Origin: an uncultured Prevotella sp.
GTDB lineage: Bacteria; Bacteroidota; Bacteroidia; Bacteroidales; Bacteroidaceae
Assembly: GCA_900551055.1 (NCBI GenBank)
Contig: URUK01000001.1
Span: forward strand, 62,001-126,000
DNA: 64,000 nt
Reading direction: 5' to 3'
Shown here: positions 34,722 to 43,581 of the stretch, one piece after another
How the letters are laid out: every line of letters starts with the position of its first letter
Numbering within the stretch: the stretch's first letter is position 1
Notes under the pieces: generated by a model
Seen by the model: only the letters and a program-made list of their open reading frames with translations
Told to the model about the DNA's origin: nothing
The model's database searches: none
Program-made: the position numbers and the translations under genes

Positions 34722-35963
34722 ATGAAAAAATTAACAATGCTGGCGCTTGCTGCGGTATTCAGCGCGTCTGCTTTTGCACAAGATGTGTACAAGCAACTAT
34801 CAAAAATCAAGGATTATAAGGAGGCTTATAATCTCTTGCAGGCTAATCTTGGCAGCATGTCTGCTGAAGATAAGGCAAAATGCTACAATGTGCTGGTTGA
34901 CCTCGCGTATGGCAAGGTAGTCAAAGAGCAGGGCACCATTACAGAAAATCAAATGGCTGAGCAGTTTGGGACGAAGGTTGTTCCGTATGATACAGTTGGA
35001 CTGTATGATGCGGTATTGCAGGCTTTGGAAAACGGAGTCGCTTGTGACGAGTTTGACATGCAACCAAATGAAAAAGGCAAAATAAAGCCCAAATTCCACA
35101 ATTCAAATGCCGAGCGTCTGTACCCTATACGTTATCATCTTATCAATGCCGGTATTTATTACCAGACAACAAACGAAGCGTTGTCGTATAAATATCTGGC
35201 AACGTATGTAGAAAGTGCAGATTACCCATTGTTCAAGGAGCAAGACAAGAGTAAAGATGCAAACCTGACTCAAATCGCATATTATGCCGCACGCTCGGCT
35301 TATTTCGCAAAAGATTATGCAAAGGCCGAGAAATACGCTGACATTGCGCTTGCTGATACGGCCGTGGCGGAAGAAGCTTTACAAGTGAAACTTGCCGTGA
35401 TGCAAAGCCAGCTGAAAACGCATGAAGATACACTTACATACATTTCAAAATTGAAGGATCTGTATGCTAAGGATGAAAGCAATGAAATGATTTTTAGCAC
35501 CATATGTTCGATGTACATTTCTATTAACGACAAGACCGCCCTGAATGAAATCGTAAAGGCAAAATTGGCTAAGGAGCCGAACAACTTTACCGCATTGGCT
35601 ATGACCGGACAATCGTACATGAACGAGCATAAGTGGGATGATGCCATTGCAGCATTGTCAAAAGCAGAGGCCGTACAGCCGGAAAATGTTGCGGTAATCG
35701 CCTCAATAGGCAACAGCTATATGTATAAAGCACAGGAAGCAGTGGAACTTGCCACGCAAGGGGGAAAGAGGCTTACTCCTGAAGTAGAGGCACAGATATT
35801 AGATATATACAAGCAGGCTATAAGCTACCTTGAAAAGGCTAAGAACCTTGACACAACCATGCAATTCAAGAGTGTTTGGGCTTACTCTCTTTATACATGC
35901 TGTTACAGGGCCTTGGGACCTGATGATGCTAAGACTAAAGAGGCAGAAGCCTTGACCAAATAA
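34722..35963 (+). CDS. Exported TPR-like protein, first of a tandem pair
   Basis: A 413-residue protein with a signal peptide (MKKLTMLALAAVFSASAFAQ). ATG 34722 is used; the upstream TTG at 34716 only adds two residues. The body is alpha-helical, with TPR-type repeats most evident at the C-terminal half (ALAMTGQSYMNEHKWDDAI, AVIASIGNSYMYKAQEA). It shares an architecture and local motifs with the next gene (DEFDMQPNEKGKIKP against DSIDMMPDKKGRVKL; NAGIYY against NGGIYF), so the two are paralogues from an old duplication. It starts 12 bases after gyrA. Function unknown; TPR proteins usually scaffold complexes. Confidence 0.85.
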   Translation: MKKLTMLALAAVFSASAFAQDVYKQLSKIKDYKEAYNLLQANLGSMSAEDKAKCYNVLVDLAYGKVVKEQGTITENQMAEQFGTKVVPYDTVGLYDAVLQALENGVACDEFDMQPNEKGKIKPKFHNSNAERLYPIRYHLINAGIYYQTTNEALSYKYLATYVESADYPLFKEQDKSKDANLTQIAYYAARSAYFAKDYAKAEKYADIALADTAVAEEALQVKLAVMQSQLKTHEDTLTYISKLKDLYAKDESNEMIFSTICSMYISINDKTALNEIVKAKLAKEPNNFTALAMTGQSYMNEHKWDDAIAALSKAEAVQPENVAVIASIGNSYMYKAQEAVELATQGGKRLTPEVEAQILDIYKQAISYLEKAKNLDTTMQFKSVWAYSLYTCCYRALGPDDAKTKEAEALTK

Positions 35964-36082
35964 AAAATTAAAATCGATTTTAAGTCGGGAATCCGTATGT
36001 AATGGCAGGTCAATTGCAGGCGGTTTCCCGACTTCATAAATATTCAAGTGTTGTTTTCCGCTTTATTCCAATTTGCCTTATG

Positions 36083-37285
36083 ATGCGTTTGATGTCTTTG
36101 TTTTTTGCATTGTTGTTTTTTCTCGCAGCTTTTGCACAGAAGAAGGAAATACGTCAGGCCCGTTCCGATATTAAGAAAAAGACCAATCTTGACAAGGCGG
36201 AAACTTCAATGCGCAATCTGCTAAAGGATTCGTCGAATATATATAATGTAAAAATATATGTGACATTGGCTGATGCCGTGCGTGCGCAATATGAAGCGGA
36301 AAACGAAAAATTATATCTGAAAGCACAGGCGGACACAGCAAAGTTTTTTAATACGGCCCGTAGGATGTTCCATGCCTACGAAAGCCTTGACAGCATCGAT
36401 ATGATGCCTGACAAGAAGGGGCGTGTAAAGCTGGATTATAGAAAGAAAAACGCCGAGTATTTGAACAAATACAGGTCTAATCTATATAACGGGGGCATAT
36501 ATTTTGCAAGAAAGGCGAATTATGACGCTGCTTATGGAATGTTTGATACGTACATTGATACTCGCCGCCAACCGTTGTTTTCTGATTATGCGGCTTATAA
36601 TGTAGATTCATTGTATGCAAAACCCGCATTCTGGGCGATATTCTGTGCCTACAAGGCAAACCGTGCGGATAGTGTTTTCAAGTATTCGGATTTGGCTTTG
36701 CAGGATAAAAAATACAGGAACCGCACTTTTATGTATCTATCCGAAGCGTATTTATTGGAAAAAGACACGGCAAAGTATGTGGAAACACTGCGGAAGGGGT
36801 TTGGTGAGAATATGACTTCGAAGTTCTTTTTTGGCCGTCTTATGGATTATTACAATGGAAAGAACAGACTAGATTCGGCCAAAAGTGTTGTTGATGCGGC
36901 ATTGATGTGTGATAGCGACAATGGACTTTTTCTATTTGCAAAAAGCAACCTGTTGTTAAATATGGGCAGATATCAGGAGTGTATTGAGATAAGCGATGCG
37001 CTTATTGCAAGAAACGATACAATTGCGGACGTGTATCTTAATGCCGGAGTTTCTTACATTAATATGGCTTTGGCATTGGAGGCTGATGCGAAATCTAAGA
37101 AAAAGAACAGGAAAAAGATATTGGATTATTATAAAAAAGCTTTGCCTTACATGGAAAAATATCGTGAGATGGCTCCCGATAAGAAGGAAAACTGGGCGCA
37201 GTCGTTGTATAATATTTATTTGCGTCTTAATATGGGAAGTAAATTTGAAGAAGTTAGTGACATTCTTAAAAAAATGCGTCAATAG
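36083..37285 (+). CDS. Exported TPR-like protein, second of a tandem pair
   Basis: About 400 residues from ATG 36083 (MRLMSLFFALLFFLAAFAQ, a signal peptide); the frame is open further upstream, but those codons precede the signal. The sequence is Lys- and Tyr-rich and helical, with TPR-like segments (NGLFLFAKSNLLLNMGRYQ, AGVSYINMALALEADA) and a Lys-rich linker. It is a diverged paralogue of the preceding protein. A strong promoter for the next gene follows it, so the unit probably ends here, although I see no clear terminator. Confidence 0.83.
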   Translation: MRLMSLFFALLFFLAAFAQKKEIRQARSDIKKKTNLDKAETSMRNLLKDSSNIYNVKIYVTLADAVRAQYEAENEKLYLKAQADTAKFFNTARRMFHAYESLDSIDMMPDKKGRVKLDYRKKNAEYLNKYRSNLYNGGIYFARKANYDAAYGMFDTYIDTRRQPLFSDYAAYNVDSLYAKPAFWAIFCAYKANRADSVFKYSDLALQDKKYRNRTFMYLSEAYLLEKDTAKYVETLRKGFGENMTSKFFFGRLMDYYNGKNRLDSAKSVVDAALMCDSDNGLFLFAKSNLLLNMGRYQECIEISDALIARNDTIADVYLNAGVSYINMALALEADAKSKKKNRKKILDYYKKALPYMEKYREMAPDKKENWAQSLYNIYLRLNMGSKFEEVSDILKKMRQ

Positions 37286-37319
37286 CTTATTATCCCGTAT
37301 TATAAATAATGTTATTTTT

Positions 37320-37350
37320 TTTGACGGTACTTTTTTTTACGTTATCTTTG
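37320..37350 (+). promoter_or_regulatory. Strong Bacteroidetes promoter of the 37546-43395 unit
   Basis: TTTG at 37320-37323, a 19-base spacer and TATCTTTG at 37343-37350. The leader to ATG 37546 is about 190 bases, unusually long for this window, and contains an open frame without ATG. Confidence 0.82.
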
Positions 37351-37545
37351 CATTAAGATAAGTTGCACCAGGCAGATAGAAAACACGTATTCATCGTATT
37401 CATTTGTATTACCATTATACAAAAGGGTAAATGTTTGGAAAAAAATGACTTGAAACAGTTGCTTTCCAATCCGTTGGGTATGTGTTATTTATTTGAATAT
37501 GAGTACAATAACAAGTGCATTGTGTGCATTGAAAAGCATTAAATT

Positions 37546-38823
37546 ATGAGTTTGAAAGTTCGCTTGGCACTCATGAATTTCCTTGAATTTGCAGTTTGGG
37601 GTGCCTATTTAACATCTATGGGCCGTTATCTCGGCAATATAGGAATGAGTACCGACATAGGTTGGTTTTATTCCATGCAGGGAATAGTGTCAATATTCAT
37701 GCCTGCATTGATGGGTATCATTGCAGACAGATGGGTTCAGGCACAGCGTCTGTTGGGCTTTTGTCATCTGGTTGCCGGCGCTTTCATGGTGTTCGCCGCA
37801 ATATATGGAATGGTTGGTAGTGGCAGTGCGGAATTTTCGGTGCTGTTTTCACTGTATTCCCTTTCCGTCGCATTTTATATGCCTACATTGGCTTTGAGCA
37901 ATTCTGTCGCGTATAATGCTTTGACACGGGCAGGAATGGATACCGTCAAGGACTTTCCTCCGATAAGGGTGTTCGGAACGATAGGGTTTATACTCACAAT
38001 GTGGTTTGTTGACCTAATGGGCTTCCAGGCTAATCAAAACCAATTTATCGTATCTGCGGCACTTAGCTTCGTATTATTCCTTTATACGTTTTCTTTACCT
38101 GCTTGTCCTGTTTCCAACTTGGGAGAAAAGAAGAGCATAGTTGATGCACTTGGTCTAAAAGCTTTCGCTTTGTTCAAGAGAAAGGATATGGCTATATTTT
38201 TTATCTTTTCCATGTTGTTGGGAGTTAGCTTGCAGATAACCAACGGGTTTGCAAATCCATATATAAGTAGTTTTGCTGCATTTCCTGAATATGCAGATAC
38301 GTTCGGCGTACAACACGCAAATATTCTGATTTCATTGTCACAAATGAGCGAAACTTGTTGTATTTTGTTGATACCGTTCTTTATGAAAAGGTATGGAATA
38401 AAGAATGTTATGCTGATAGCTATGTTTGCTTGGTTTTTGCGGTTTGGGTTCTTTGGCTTGGGCAATCCCGGCAGTGGGGTTTGGCTCTTCATATTGTCAA
38501 TGATTGTTTATGGAGTCGCATTTGATTTCTTCAATGTAAGCGGTTCCCTTTATGTTGACAAGAATACAGACCCTTCAGTACGCTCAAGTGCGCAAGGGTT
38601 GTTTTTCCTAATGACCAACGGCATAGGCGCAACGATAGGAACTCTTGGTGCTCAGGCTGTAATAAACGTTTATACTACAGGAACGCAAATAGGTGAGAAT
38701 TTTTATACGGTCGGCGATTGGCAGACATGCTGGTTTATTTTTGCCGGTTATGCTTTGTTGATAGGACTTGTCTTCGCTGTTGTCTTCAGACCCAAGAACG
38801 AAAAAGAAGATGTCAAGTCTTGA
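37546..38823 (+). CDS. MFS nucleoside transporter, NupG-like
   Basis: A 425-residue inner-membrane transporter with about 12 hydrophobic helices. It fits the nucleoside:proton symporter group: MNFLEFAVWGAYLTSMGRYL at the start, GIIADRWVQAQRLLG in the first cytoplasmic loop, PPIRVFGTIGFI, and FDFFNVSGSLYVDKNT in the C-terminal half. Imports nucleosides using the proton gradient (family knowledge). It is first in a tight gene run, 15 bases before the DUF151 gene. Confidence 0.9.
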   Translation: MSLKVRLALMNFLEFAVWGAYLTSMGRYLGNIGMSTDIGWFYSMQGIVSIFMPALMGIIADRWVQAQRLLGFCHLVAGAFMVFAAIYGMVGSGSAEFSVLFSLYSLSVAFYMPTLALSNSVAYNALTRAGMDTVKDFPPIRVFGTIGFILTMWFVDLMGFQANQNQFIVSAALSFVLFLYTFSLPACPVSNLGEKKSIVDALGLKAFALFKRKDMAIFFIFSMLLGVSLQITNGFANPYISSFAAFPEYADTFGVQHANILISLSQMSETCCILLIPFFMKRYGIKNVMLIAMFAWFLRFGFFGLGNPGSGVWLFILSMIVYGVAFDFFNVSGSLYVDKNTDPSVRSSAQGLFFLMTNGIGATIGTLGAQAVINVYTTGTQIGENFYTVGDWQTCWFIFAGYALLIGLVFAVVFRPKNEKEDVKS

Positions 38824-38838
38824 CATTAATTTTTTAGT

Positions 38839-39402
38839 ATGGCAAAAGAAAGATTGATATTCAAAGGTGTATCAGAAATAGTAGGCTCGGAAGACCTTGG
38901 CTTGTTAATATTGACTGACGTAGCCAAGGAGCGGCAGATAACGATTGTCTGTGATAAGGCAATGGCGATACAGTTGGAACTAAGGATGAAGCACATACCG
39001 ATAACGAAGATAATGTTGCCGGAGGTTTTATGTTCTTTGTTGAAGAATAATATGTCTTTCAATTTTGAATTAATCATAGACAACATTGTTGACGGGCAGT
39101 ATAGAACTGTTGTTTACAACAAGGAGACAATGGAGTCTTTGCTCATAAGGGCTTCAGACGCAGTGCTGTTGTCAATAGTGGCCAATATTCCTTTGTATAT
39201 TGAAGCAGGACTTATGCAACGGCAATCTGTCATATACAAAGAAAATGCCCGTGGAGTATCGCTGCCAGTAAATACAATCAGTGACGAGATGCTGCAAGCC
39301 GCATTGGATAAAGCTATTGCAGACGAAAATTATGAGCTTGCATCGCATTTACGAGATGAAAAAAGACGTAGAAACAAGAAGGGTGAAAAATCCGACAATT
39401 AA
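38839..39402 (+). CDS. Bifunctional nuclease family protein (DUF151) with UVR motif
   Basis: A 187-residue cytoplasmic protein. The N-terminal 130 residues match the DUF151/BFN family (ITIVCDKAMAIQLEL, LIRASDAVLLSIV). The C terminus carries a UvrB/UvrC-type motif (LQAALDKAIADENYELASH followed by LRDEKRRR), as in several Bacteroidetes members. Plant and mycobacterial relatives were reported with nuclease activity; the role here is not known. Between the transporter and rsmE with gaps of 15 and 14 bases. Confidence 0.9.
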   Translation: MAKERLIFKGVSEIVGSEDLGLLILTDVAKERQITIVCDKAMAIQLELRMKHIPITKIMLPEVLCSLLKNNMSFNFELIIDNIVDGQYRTVVYNKETMESLLIRASDAVLLSIVANIPLYIEAGLMQRQSVIYKENARGVSLPVNTISDEMLQAALDKAIADENYELASHLRDEKRRRNKKGEKSDN

Positions 39403-39416
39403 TACAGAATCTGATT

Positions 39417-40148
39417 ATGAAAGAAATAAGGTTTTTTTATGTTCCGTCAGCAGCAACACTAACCGAAATGCCTATGGAAGAGGCGCTTCATGCTTTGCGT
39501 GTCTTACGATTGAAAAGCGGTGACGAAATGTACTTGATGGACGGTAATGGTGTTTTTTATCGTGCCGAGGTCACAATCGCTGCGACTAAGCGTTGCATGT
39601 ATGAAATAAAGGAGGTACTTCCTCAAGAAAAAGGCTGGAGAGGCAATATACACATTGCAATCGCTCCCACCAAAATGATGGATAGGGTAGAATGGTTTTG
39701 CGAGAAAGCTACGGAAATGGGCATTGATGATATTACGTTCTTGAATTGCAAGCAATCCGAGCGAAAGGTGATGCGTACTGTACGTTTGGACAAGATTGTT
39801 GTTGCGGCAGTGAAGCAAAGCCGTAAACCTTGGAAGCCAAAACTAAATGCGATGATGTCGTTTAAGGATTTCGTAACAGCACCTCGTGGCGGCAGGAAAT
39901 ATATTGCCCATTGCCATGAAGATATTGTACGCAAAGACTTGTTTACTGAAGTTTACGACCTCGCTTCATCAGAAAAAGGCGAAGATATAACTGTACTTAT
40001 CGGCCCTGAGGGTGATTTTTCTTTAGACGAAGTTAAACTGGCGCTTGACAACGGTTACGAGTCAGTAACCTTGGGGACGAGCAGATTGCGGACCGAGACG
40101 GCTGCTTTGTCTGCCACGATGATTGCTCAATTGGCATTGCGCAAATAA
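39417..40148 (+). CDS. rsmE: 16S rRNA m3U1498 methyltransferase
   Basis: A 243-residue SPOUT-class methyltransferase. The N-terminal PUA-like part (LRLKSGDEMYLMDGNG) is followed by KMMDRVEWFCEKATEMGID, QSERKVMRT and the knotted SAM-binding site IGPEGDFSLDEV plus LGTSRLRTETAA. It methylates N3 of U1498 in 16S rRNA. Located 14 bases after the DUF151 gene. Confidence 0.96.
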   Translation: MKEIRFFYVPSAATLTEMPMEEALHALRVLRLKSGDEMYLMDGNGVFYRAEVTIAATKRCMYEIKEVLPQEKGWRGNIHIAIAPTKMMDRVEWFCEKATEMGIDDITFLNCKQSERKVMRTVRLDKIVVAAVKQSRKPWKPKLNAMMSFKDFVTAPRGGRKYIAHCHEDIVRKDLFTEVYDLASSEKGEDITVLIGPEGDFSLDEVKLALDNGYESVTLGTSRLRTETAALSATMIAQLALRK

Positions 40149-40202
40149 ATTCTTGTTTTAGCGATGCTTACCGCCTTGTCTTGTTATTAGTATTTAAGGT
40201 TG

Positions 40203-41549
40203 ATGAAAAGGATTTGTTATAGGACGGTTGTTTCGTATGCGGTTCTGTTGCCGATGTTTTTAATCTTATTGTCTTGTTCAGATGATGATTATTTGAATGC
40301 AATTCCTGAAAACAGTACGGCATTGTTGGCTGTCGACATGCAAGATATTTCGGATAAAGATGTTTCTGCAAGAATTGCGGATTTTCTCAAAATTGAAAAT
40401 ATTGATGCTTGTGGGTTGGATTTATCTGCGAAACTATATCTTTTTGAAACAATAGAAGGCAATATCGGGCTGTCTGCAAAAGTCGCCGACAAAGGCGATT
40501 TGGAGAGTTTCGTAGGCGAATTGGCAGAAAAGGGGTATTGTCAAAATATATCTAAATATAAGAATTTCAAGTTTTCCGTAATAAAAGATTCGTGGGTTGC
40601 AGGCCTTTCCTCTGAAGCATTGGTCATAATGGGGCCGGCATTGCCGGCACAGCAGTCAGAGCTTAAACAACAGATAGCCAAGTATCTGGGTAACAGTGCC
40701 GAACAAGGAGTAAAACATTCGCCGTTGTTTGCTAAGCTTGACAGCATAGACAGCCCTGTCGCACTTGTGGCCAGGGCATCGGCCTTGCCTGAGAAGATGG
40801 CGCTCCCATTCATGCTTTGTGCGCCTAAGGATGCAGACGCTTCACAAATCATTATTGCTGCGGAAATTGATGCAAGCGACAATACCTGCCTGACAATAGC
40901 GGGCGAGTCGTTTGCGTTTGACAAGGACATAGATGATGAACTTCGTGCCTCAAGCAATGTTTTTCGTCCAATAAAGGGTACGTATGCCGGCAATATTCCA
41001 GGTAATTCTGTTGCCGGAGTGTTTATGAATGTGGATGGCGGTCAGTTTATAAATCTTCTTCATTCCAACAAAACATTCCAAACTTTGCTGGCCGGAATGA
41101 ATATGGCTGTGGATATGGACAACATAATTAAGAGCTTTGACGGTGACGTTACCATGTTCATTCCGAAAGAAAACGGGGAAAGAGGCTGGGGGATGGCTGC
41201 CGAATTGAAGGGTAAGTCATTCCTTGATGACGTTGATTATTGGAAACAGTCTTGTCCTGCTGGGTGCAAGATTGCCGATTGGGACAAGGATGCTTATTGT
41301 TATACAGACGGAGAGAAGTCTTATTATTTCGGGGTTTCCGATGACATGCAGTTCTTTTCCGGCCATTCTACGGATTGTGCACGGGGTATTTTGTCAAAAT
41401 CGGCAACGCCGTTACCGACCGATATTCAAGAAACAATAAAAGGCAAACGTTTGGCAGTGTTTTTCAACATAAATGATTTATTTGGCAACAATACCTTTGT
41501 CAACAAACTGTTTGGAAGCACTGACACTGTCTTATATTTTATGAAATAA
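40203..41549 (+). CDS. DUF4836-like lipoprotein
   Basis: A 448-residue lipoprotein: after a hydrophobic stretch, LILLSCSDDDYLNAIPENS gives a lipobox with Cys near residue 25, so an outer-membrane or periplasmic anchor is expected. The body (AIPENSTALLAVDMQDI, AGNIPGNSVAGVFMNVDGGQFINLL, GDVTMFIPKE) resembles DUF4836 proteins of Bacteroidetes, whose function is unknown. Its stop overlaps the start of the ABC ATPase by one base (TAATG), and that gene overlaps the permease, so the three are likely one functional unit. Start ATG 40203 is preferred over TTG 40200. Confidence 0.85.
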   Translation: MKRICYRTVVSYAVLLPMFLILLSCSDDDYLNAIPENSTALLAVDMQDISDKDVSARIADFLKIENIDACGLDLSAKLYLFETIEGNIGLSAKVADKGDLESFVGELAEKGYCQNISKYKNFKFSVIKDSWVAGLSSEALVIMGPALPAQQSELKQQIAKYLGNSAEQGVKHSPLFAKLDSIDSPVALVARASALPEKMALPFMLCAPKDADASQIIIAAEIDASDNTCLTIAGESFAFDKDIDDELRASSNVFRPIKGTYAGNIPGNSVAGVFMNVDGGQFINLLHSNKTFQTLLAGMNMAVDMDNIIKSFDGDVTMFIPKENGERGWGMAAELKGKSFLDDVDYWKQSCPAGCKIADWDKDAYCYTDGEKSYYFGVSDDMQFFSGHSTDCARGILSKSATPLPTDIQETIKGKRLAVFFNINDLFGNNTFVNKLFGSTDTVLYFMK

Positions 41550-42196
41550 TGGATAAAATAGGATTTCACGGGGTAGTTCCACATATTTTTTCGCAATGTA
41601 TAGATACTTTGTCTTCTGATATATGGTGCAAGGATGTCTCTTTTTGTAAAGGGAATTTGTATCTTGTTGAGGCAGACAGCGGTAAGGGTAAGAGCACTTT
41701 TTGCAGTTATGTGATGGGATACCGCAATGATTATACAGGCAGTGTGATTTTTGACGAGATGTCAGCATCGTCGTTCAAGGTCGCAGACTGGATTGACCTG
41801 CGCAAGCATCACTTGGCTTATTTGTTTCAGGAATTGCGTCTTTTCCCGGAACTTACGGCATATGAGAATGTTGAGATAAAGAACAAGCTTACAGGTTTTA
41901 AGACGCGTGGACAAATTGTAGAATGGTTTGATATGCTTGGAATAGGCGACAAGCTTGACGCAAAAGTCAGTCACATGTCTTTTGGACAGCAACAGCGTGT
42001 AGCCATGATGCGGGCCCTCGCCCAGCCGTTCGACTTTATTCTGGCAGACGAGCCTATCAGCCATCTTGACGATGCCAATTCAGAAGTTATGGGCCGGCTT
42101 ATGATGATTGAGGCCAAAGCACAAGGCGCAGGCGTCATTGTTACGAGTATAGGCAAGCACATGAATTTGGATTACGATAAAGTTTTCAGGTTATGA
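41549..42196 (+). CDS. ABC transporter ATP-binding protein (LolD/MacB-like)
   Basis: A 215-residue ATPase. Walker A reads ADSGKGKST, with Ala where Gly is usual; the Q-loop is in LAYLFQELRLFPELTAYENV, the signature is MSFGQQQRVAMMRALAQ, Walker B FILADEPISHLDDAN, and the switch-loop His is replaced (VIVTSIGKHMN). The sequence is most like the small LolD/FtsE-type ATPases paired with FtsX-like permeases. Start overlaps the lipoprotein stop; stop overlaps the permease start (ATGA). Substrate unknown. Confidence 0.9.
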   Translation: MDKIGFHGVVPHIFSQCIDTLSSDIWCKDVSFCKGNLYLVEADSGKGKSTFCSYVMGYRNDYTGSVIFDEMSASSFKVADWIDLRKHHLAYLFQELRLFPELTAYENVEIKNKLTGFKTRGQIVEWFDMLGIGDKLDAKVSHMSFGQQQRVAMMRALAQPFDFILADEPISHLDDANSEVMGRLMMIEAKAQGAGVIVTSIGKHMNLDYDKVFRL

Positions 42197-43395
42197 CTTT
42201 GGTTTGGAAATTATTGCGTCAACATATCAGCATTCCGCAGCTCGCCGGATTTGCGTTTGCAAACTTGTTCGGAATGCTTATCGTTCTTCTCGGCTATCAG
42301 TTTTATTGTGACGTGTTGCCTGTTTTCACGTCACAAGACAGTTTCATGAAGTCCGACTATATCATAGTAAGCAAAAAAGTAGGTGTCGCGGGCGCTTTTT
42401 CCGGGCGTTCAAATGTGTTTACGGGTGCGGAAATAGAGAACTTGGCAAGCCGCAGGTTTGCAGGGAAAACGGGTAAGTTTACATCTGCAGAATACCGTGT
42501 CGATGCGAAAATGGGCATTGGCGGACAACCTATATTGAGTTCGGAGATTTTTTTCGAGAGTGTTCCCGATGATTTTGTTGACGTGCCGTTGACGGACTGG
42601 AAGTTCGAGGAAGGCAACCGCGTAGTTCCGGTAATATTGCCGCGGACATACATCAACATGTATAATTTCGGTTTTGCGCAGACCCGTTCATTGCCAAAGA
42701 TAAGCGAGGGGCTTGTTGGCATGATAGATTTCCGCATATTCATTCATGGCAACGGGCGGCATGATGAGTTTAAAGGCCGGGTAATAGGTTTTTCAAGCAG
42801 GCTCAACACCATACTTGTTCCACAAGCGTTCATGGATTGGAGTAACTCTGTTTATGCCCCAGACAGTAAGTCTGCGCCGACGCGCCTCATTGTCGAGGTT
42901 TCAAATCCAGCCGACGAGAACATTGCAAAGTATCTTGACGATAACGGCTTAGAGGTGGAGAATGACAAGTTGCAGAATGAAAAGACCACTTATTTCCTGC
43001 GTATGATGGTTACAGTGGTAATACTTATTGGCGTGGTTATAAGCATTTTAAGTTTTTACATTCTGATGTTGAGCATATATCTGCTTGTTCAAAAGAATAC
43101 AGGCAAGCTTGAAAACCTTTTGCTGATAGGTTATAGCCCGTTCCGCGTGGCCTTGCCTTACGGGCTGCTTACCATCGGTCTTAATGCCGTTGTGCTTATT
43201 GTCGCCGTTGTGGCTGTGTCTTTGATGCGTGGCTTTTATATGGATGTAGTCGAAACGTTGTTCCCACAAGGCGACTATGGGTCGATACTTCCGTCAGTGT
43301 TGCTTGGCTTTATATTGTTCGTCTTGGTGTCGGTTGCCAATCTGGCAGCAATCTACCGCAAGATGATGAGGATATGGTGGCGTAAGGATGTGTGA
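42193..43395 (+). CDS. FtsX/MacB-type ABC permease
   Basis: A 400-residue permease with one N-terminal TM helix (about residues 15-35), a large periplasmic domain (about 40-265) and three C-terminal TM helices (MMVTVVILIGVVISILSFYI; the ALPYGLLTIGLNAVVLIVAV region; LLGFILFVLVSVANLAAI), the topology of the MacB/LolCE/FtsX class that does mechanotransmission rather than import. LVQKNTGKLENLLLIGYSP is the coupling loop. It completes the DUF4836-ATPase-permease unit, which may act on an envelope lipoprotein or peptide (inference). Confidence 0.88.
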   Translation: MTLVWKLLRQHISIPQLAGFAFANLFGMLIVLLGYQFYCDVLPVFTSQDSFMKSDYIIVSKKVGVAGAFSGRSNVFTGAEIENLASRRFAGKTGKFTSAEYRVDAKMGIGGQPILSSEIFFESVPDDFVDVPLTDWKFEEGNRVVPVILPRTYINMYNFGFAQTRSLPKISEGLVGMIDFRIFIHGNGRHDEFKGRVIGFSSRLNTILVPQAFMDWSNSVYAPDSKSAPTRLIVEVSNPADENIAKYLDDNGLEVENDKLQNEKTTYFLRMMVTVVILIGVVISILSFYILMLSIYLLVQKNTGKLENLLLIGYSPFRVALPYGLLTIGLNAVVLIVAVVAVSLMRGFYMDVVETLFPQGDYGSILPSVLLGFILFVLVSVANLAAIYRKMMRIWWRKDV

Positions 43396-43428
43396 GCATC
43401 GCTAAGCCGTTGAGTATCAGACGTTTGG

Positions 43429-43534
43429 CTGAAAGGTAGCTTTTCACGTCCTGAAAGGTGCCCTTTTGCGTTATAAAATGCCATCTTTTGGCTTGTAAAA
43501 TGCCGCCTTTCACAAAATGAAAGGCGGCATTTTA
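43429..43534. repeat. Dispersed 22-bp-period palindromic element, copy 6
   Basis: Five units in a row: GAAAGGTAGCTTTTCA, GAAAGGTGCCCTTTTGCG, TAAAATGCCATCTTTTGG, TAAAATGCCGCCTTTCAC and GAAAGGCGGCATTTTA. The last two form a perfect hairpin (about 43502-43528), a likely terminator shared by the convergent permease and aroB genes. Confidence 0.88.
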
Positions 43535-43581
43535 TTTTATGTTTTATTTCAGCTTCGGTTTCGATTGACGTTGTTCCTCCG

